Shown: piece by piece, positions 61,131-64,000 of the stretch
Layout: the number at the start of each line of letters is the position of its first letter
Numbering within the stretch: the first letter of the stretch is position 1
NCBI GenBank assembly: GCA_013388745.1
Contig: JACAER010000022.1
Coordinates: forward strand, 1-64,000
From: Chloroflexota bacterium
Lineage (GTDB): Bacteria > Chloroflexota > Anaerolineae > Aggregatilineales > Phototrophicaceae
DNA: 64,000 nt
Reading direction: 5' to 3'
The notes under the pieces: model-generated
Told to the model about the DNA's origin: nothing
Databases searched by the model: none
The model's input: only the letters and a program-made list of their open reading frames with translations
Made by a program: the position numbers and the translations under genes

Positions 61131-63605
61131 ATGTCGAATCTGATCGGACAGACTTTCGATATTTATCGCATCGAACGCCTGTTGGGGCAGGGGTCGATGG
61201 CGAGCACCTACCAAGCCACCGATTTACGCGCCAACCGGCTGGTGACGCTTAAGATTCTGTACCCGCATCTTTCGGCGCAGGAGACGTTCCAGCGCAGTTT
61301 TTTGCAGACCATGCGCGCGCTGATCGGCATGAATCACCCGCATATCGTGCATATTTACGCCGCCGATCTCAAGTTCCAGCAGCTTTTTGTGGCGATGGAG
61401 TATCTGGCGGGGGGCAGCCTGCGCGATTATCTGTATCGGTTATACGCGCAGAGCAAAAAGCTGCCGCCGCTGAAGACAGCGGTGACGTATGTCAGCGAGG
61501 TGGCGGACGCGCTGCATTACGCGCACGACCAAAAGGTGCTGCACGAGGACATCAAGCCGGATAATATTCTGCTGAAGCCCAAAGGCAGCGAGTTTGAGAT
61601 GGTGCTGACTGATCTGGGCATGAAGCAGCTTTTGCGCGGCAACCTCAACAGCGAGGTGCTGCCGCCGGAGGGCACGCTGCCCTATATGTCGCCGGAGGGC
61701 TGTCTGGGCAGGCCGCTGACGGCGCGCTCGGACATTTATTCGCTCGGCATCATTCTGTACTATCTGACGGTGGGGCGGCTGCCGTATATGCCGCGCACGC
61801 CGCTGGAAGCCTACCAGATGCACACGGAAGCGCCGCTGCCGCTGCCGACATCGCTGCGTCCCAGTCTGCCGCTGGAACTGGAAAACATTATCCGCAAGTG
61901 CCTGGAAAAAGACCCCGGCAAGCGCTACCAATCGGCGGCGGAGCTTTCGCGCGCGCTGCAAAAGCTGCTGTTCCAACTGGCACATGAACTGCCGACGATC
62001 GTCAACACCACGCCCGACGACAGCCAGACGCTTTCGGCCTATGAAACCGTGCCGTCGCCCGCCGCGCAGTACACCGCCGCCGCCGTCAAACCGGAGCAGT
62101 TCGGGCAAGACCGGCTGGTGGTGGCGGGCAGCAGCAGCCCAACGCGCGCGCGCGCCTTCGATAAAGAAGTGCTGATCGTCGGGCGCGACCCCTACGCTGA
62201 TATTGTGCTGGACGAAAAACTGATCTCGCGCTATCACGTGCGCATCGAACGCCTGCCCGATGGCCGCTATCAGGTGACCGATCTGGATTCGATGAACGGT
62301 TCATGGTTGGGCGCGCTGCGGCTGAAGCCTAACGAGGCACGTGTCTGGAATGTGGAAGAAGAACTGCGCGTGGGCACGACACGGCTGCGGCTGGAACCCG
62401 CCGCCAGCCTGATGCTGACCAGCCCGCGCGCGCCGGAAGAAGACGCGCCGCCGGATGCGCTGCCGGGCGAGGTCGCTGCGCCGCCCGCCGAACGCACGCC
62501 GCTCCAGATCAGTGTGGAACTGGCGCCGGAAATCGTGGTCGTCATGCCGGGCGTGTCGCAAAGCTGCAAAGTGACGATCTTCAACAAAAGTGGGCGTGTC
62601 GATCAGTTTCAGGTGCAGGTGCGCGGGCTGGCGAGCGATTGGGTAACGGCGCCCGACGCTTCGCCTAACATGCTGCCGGACTCCAACACGAATGTCACGC
62701 TTATCTTTAACCCGCCCAAGAGCAGCCGCAGCGCCGCCGGTATGTATCCGTTCGAGGTGGTGGTCAGCAGCACGGGGCAGCCCAACACGCTTCCGGTGGT
62801 CGTCAACGGCCAACTGCGTGTCGATCCATTTTTCGGCTACAGCAGCGATGTGCAGCCGCAGCGCCTGAAGGTGGGTGGCAAGTGCTTTTTGACCGTCACG
62901 AACGCGGGCAACACGCCGCAGATGTACACGGTGAAGGTGCGTGACCGCGAAGATGGCTTAAATCTGAGCTACGCGCCGGACGCTTTTACGCTCAACGCGG
63001 GTGCGCAGCAGCGCGTGACGATCACGGTGGCGCCCAAACGGCGCGCGCTGGCGGGCGCGCTGGAACGCTTGAGCTTCGATGTGGTGGTAAGCGAGGAGCG
63101 CGCCGACAGCCAGCCCAACACGCAGCGTGTGGAAGTCAGTGTGCCGCCGTATGTCGCCAACTGGCTGATTACGCTGCTGCTGAGCCTGTTGTTTTTGTGT
63201 ACGGGCGTGTCGTTTTGCAGCGTGAATCAGGTCGTGGGCATTATCAACGGCATCGTACAGACGGGCAATGCGCAGGCTACGCTGGATTTTCAGGCGGGGC
63301 AGACCGCGACATTTGACTCCGATGAGGACGGCGACGGGCTGAGTCTGGCGCAGGAAATCCAGGCGGGCACACTGGCCAACAACCCGGATACCGACAACGA
63401 TGGGCTGAACGACTTGCAAGAAATCCAACAATGGGCTACGAATCCTCTGGCGCGGGACACGGACGGCGACACCCTGCTGGATGGCGCTGAAGCCGGGCAG
63501 GAATGCCGCAGCCCCAAGAACCCGGACACAGACGGCGATGGGCTGCGCGATAATGTCGATCCCGATCCATGCGTGGTGAACAATACGCCGGCGCCGAGCG
63601 GATAA
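61131..63605 (+). CDS. Divergent Ser/Thr kinase-like protein with FHA, Ig and TSP3 domains
   Basis: 824 aa, 13 bases after the previous gene. Kinase fold (5-270): GQGSMASTY, VTLKIL (Lys 41), HEDIKPDN (catalytic Asp 140 kept, Arg of HRD is Glu), and DLG in place of DFG (Asp 161 kept). Activity is possible but likely altered. The activation segment has SPEG in place of APE. FHA about 340-420 with LIVGRDPYA, LISRYHVRIE and DSMNGSWLG. Ig-like pair about 460-670, one helix (674-698), and TSP3 calcium-binding repeats outside (728-820, DSDEDGDGLSLAQE, DTDNDGLNDLQE). No NTF2-like end. Same layout as the pseudokinase. Confidence 0.92.
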   Translation: MSNLIGQTFDIYRIERLLGQGSMASTYQATDLRANRLVTLKILYPHLSAQETFQRSFLQTMRALIGMNHPHIVHIYAADLKFQQLFVAMEYLAGGSLRDYLYRLYAQSKKLPPLKTAVTYVSEVADALHYAHDQKVLHEDIKPDNILLKPKGSEFEMVLTDLGMKQLLRGNLNSEVLPPEGTLPYMSPEGCLGRPLTARSDIYSLGIILYYLTVGRLPYMPRTPLEAYQMHTEAPLPLPTSLRPSLPLELENIIRKCLEKDPGKRYQSAAELSRALQKLLFQLAHELPTIVNTTPDDSQTLSAYETVPSPAAQYTAAAVKPEQFGQDRLVVAGSSSPTRARAFDKEVLIVGRDPYADIVLDEKLISRYHVRIERLPDGRYQVTDLDSMNGSWLGALRLKPNEARVWNVEEELRVGTTRLRLEPAASLMLTSPRAPEEDAPPDALPGEVAAPPAERTPLQISVELAPEIVVVMPGVSQSCKVTIFNKSGRVDQFQVQVRGLASDWVTAPDASPNMLPDSNTNVTLIFNPPKSSRSAAGMYPFEVVVSSTGQPNTLPVVVNGQLRVDPFFGYSSDVQPQRLKVGGKCFLTVTNAGNTPQMYTVKVRDREDGLNLSYAPDAFTLNAGAQQRVTITVAPKRRALAGALERLSFDVVVSEERADSQPNTQRVEVSVPPYVANWLITLLLSLLFLCTGVSFCSVNQVVGIINGIVQTGNAQATLDFQAGQTATFDSDEDGDGLSLAQEIQAGTLANNPDTDNDGLNDLQEIQQWATNPLARDTDGDTLLDGAEAGQECRSPKNPDTDGDGLRDNVDPDPCVVNNTPAPSG

Positions 63606-63673
63606 TGGCTGTCTGAGCGCTCAGCGCGATGGGGCATTTGCAGTACGTGGAGCACAGGCGAGGGGCGTTGGCG

Positions 63674-63750
63674 TTCACCTCACCCCCTACCCCTCTCCAC
63701 GTGAGGCACATCAGCGGGGTCGAAAATCCGCCACGTGGAGAGGGGCTTAA
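63674..63750. repeat. GC-rich intergenic hairpin repeat (copy 4)
   Basis: Perfect 14-bp inverted repeat CCCCTCTCCACGTG (63690-63703) and CACGTGGAGAGGGG (63732-63745) with a 28-base loop. Preceded by CACCCCCTA, which matches copy 3 in reverse. It lies between two kinase genes and may end transcription of the CIS-kinase operon. Confidence 0.75.
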
Positions 63751-63884
63751 GCATACGCGCCGTTTGGATACCTGCGTGAGACCCAAACAGGCCGTTGGCG
63801 TGCAACAGCTTTGTGGACAAACTGTATAGTGACCTGGCGGCGCACACATACTATCCCTGAAAGCAGCGGAACGGGAGTCGGGAT

Positions 63885-64000
63885 ATGATCGGCAAGGTGT
63901 TTGGCAATTATCGCGTAGAGCGGCAAATTGGTGAAGGCGGCATGGGGCTGGTGTATCAGGGGGTAGACCTGAGCACGCGGCGGCAGGTCGCTATGAAGTT
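63885..64000 (+). CDS. Ser/Thr protein kinase (partial, runs off the right edge)
   Basis: Starts MIGKVFGNYRVERQIGEGG and continues to the kinase Lys in RRQVAMK at the last complete codon; only the glycine-rich loop (GEGGMGLVY) and that Lys are visible. It is in the same orientation as the CIS-linked kinases, 279 bases beyond the last, separated by the hairpin repeat, so it could be a further member of the group under its own promoter. A GGGAG stands upstream. Domain content past residue 38 is unknown. Confidence 0.88.
   Translation, partial: MIGKVFGNYRVERQIGEGGMGLVYQGVDLSTRRQVAMK

Overview
The window is GC-rich and gene-dense and comes from a bacterium that is probably a Chloroflexota (Anaerolineae-like) lineage. 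This is an inference from the gene set: Thr/Pro-rich linkers before LysM domains, many Ser/Thr kinases with FHA and Ig-like modules, V4R plus roadblock signalling genes, and no outer-membrane machinery. All three stop codons end genes here. No rRNA, tRNA, integrase, transposase, capsid or terminase gene was recognised.

Layout. 1-2650: a MacB-like ABC exporter and its PadR regulator, with a clear promoter and candidate operator. 2694-7283: a DUF4013 membrane gene broken by an in-frame TAA, proline dehydrogenase, a convergent M24 Xaa-Pro-type peptidase, a GNAT remnant and a LysM-M23 cell-wall peptidase. 7366-12875: a divergent signalling cluster (roadblock, V4R, response regulator with altered GGDEF against a kinase-AAA-TPR gene that is also cut by an in-frame TAA). 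12936-22928: DUF4256, a release-factor-like protein, an ABC-2 transport operon that also holds a pyrophosphatase and large exported proteins, and a leaderless SH3-zincin. 23333-34541: an S15 hydrolase, a phosphatase-superfamily protein, an Lrp regulator, an acyl-CoA ligase, MaoC, and a complete branched-chain amino-acid (Liv) ABC system ending at a strong terminator.

34825-64000 is the remarkable part: a contractile injection system (CIS, a phage-tail-like contractile machine) embedded in Ser/Thr-phosphorylation genes. Upstream lie three overlapping genes: FHA-TM-LysM, kinase-FHA-TM, and degenerate-FHA-TM-LysM. A recognisable promoter at 41088-41116 then precedes the CIS genes: AAA+ ATPase, DUF4255 cap protein, sheath, tube, tail-assembly protein, a 61-aa protein, second tube, a 709-aa disordered protein, LysM tube/hub protein, spike, gp25, baseplate J, and a tail protein I that carries an intact FHA domain at its N-terminus. 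That last gene overlaps the start of a membrane Ser/Thr kinase. Two more kinase-FHA-Ig-TM proteins with calcium-binding-type TSP3 tails follow almost without spacing, and a further kinase runs off the window.

Proposed working model (inference): membrane kinases and FHA proteins read outside signals (peptidoglycan through LysM, ions or ligands through TSP3/NTF2-like tails). Phosphothreonine on them, or on a partner, is recognised by the FHA domain built into the CIS baseplate, which docks or arms the particle. Type VI secretion uses a kinase plus a separate FHA protein; here the FHA is part of the baseplate. One kinase-like protein has lost its catalytic aspartate and probably acts as a scaffold. 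No fibre, PAAR tip or obvious toxin lies in the window.
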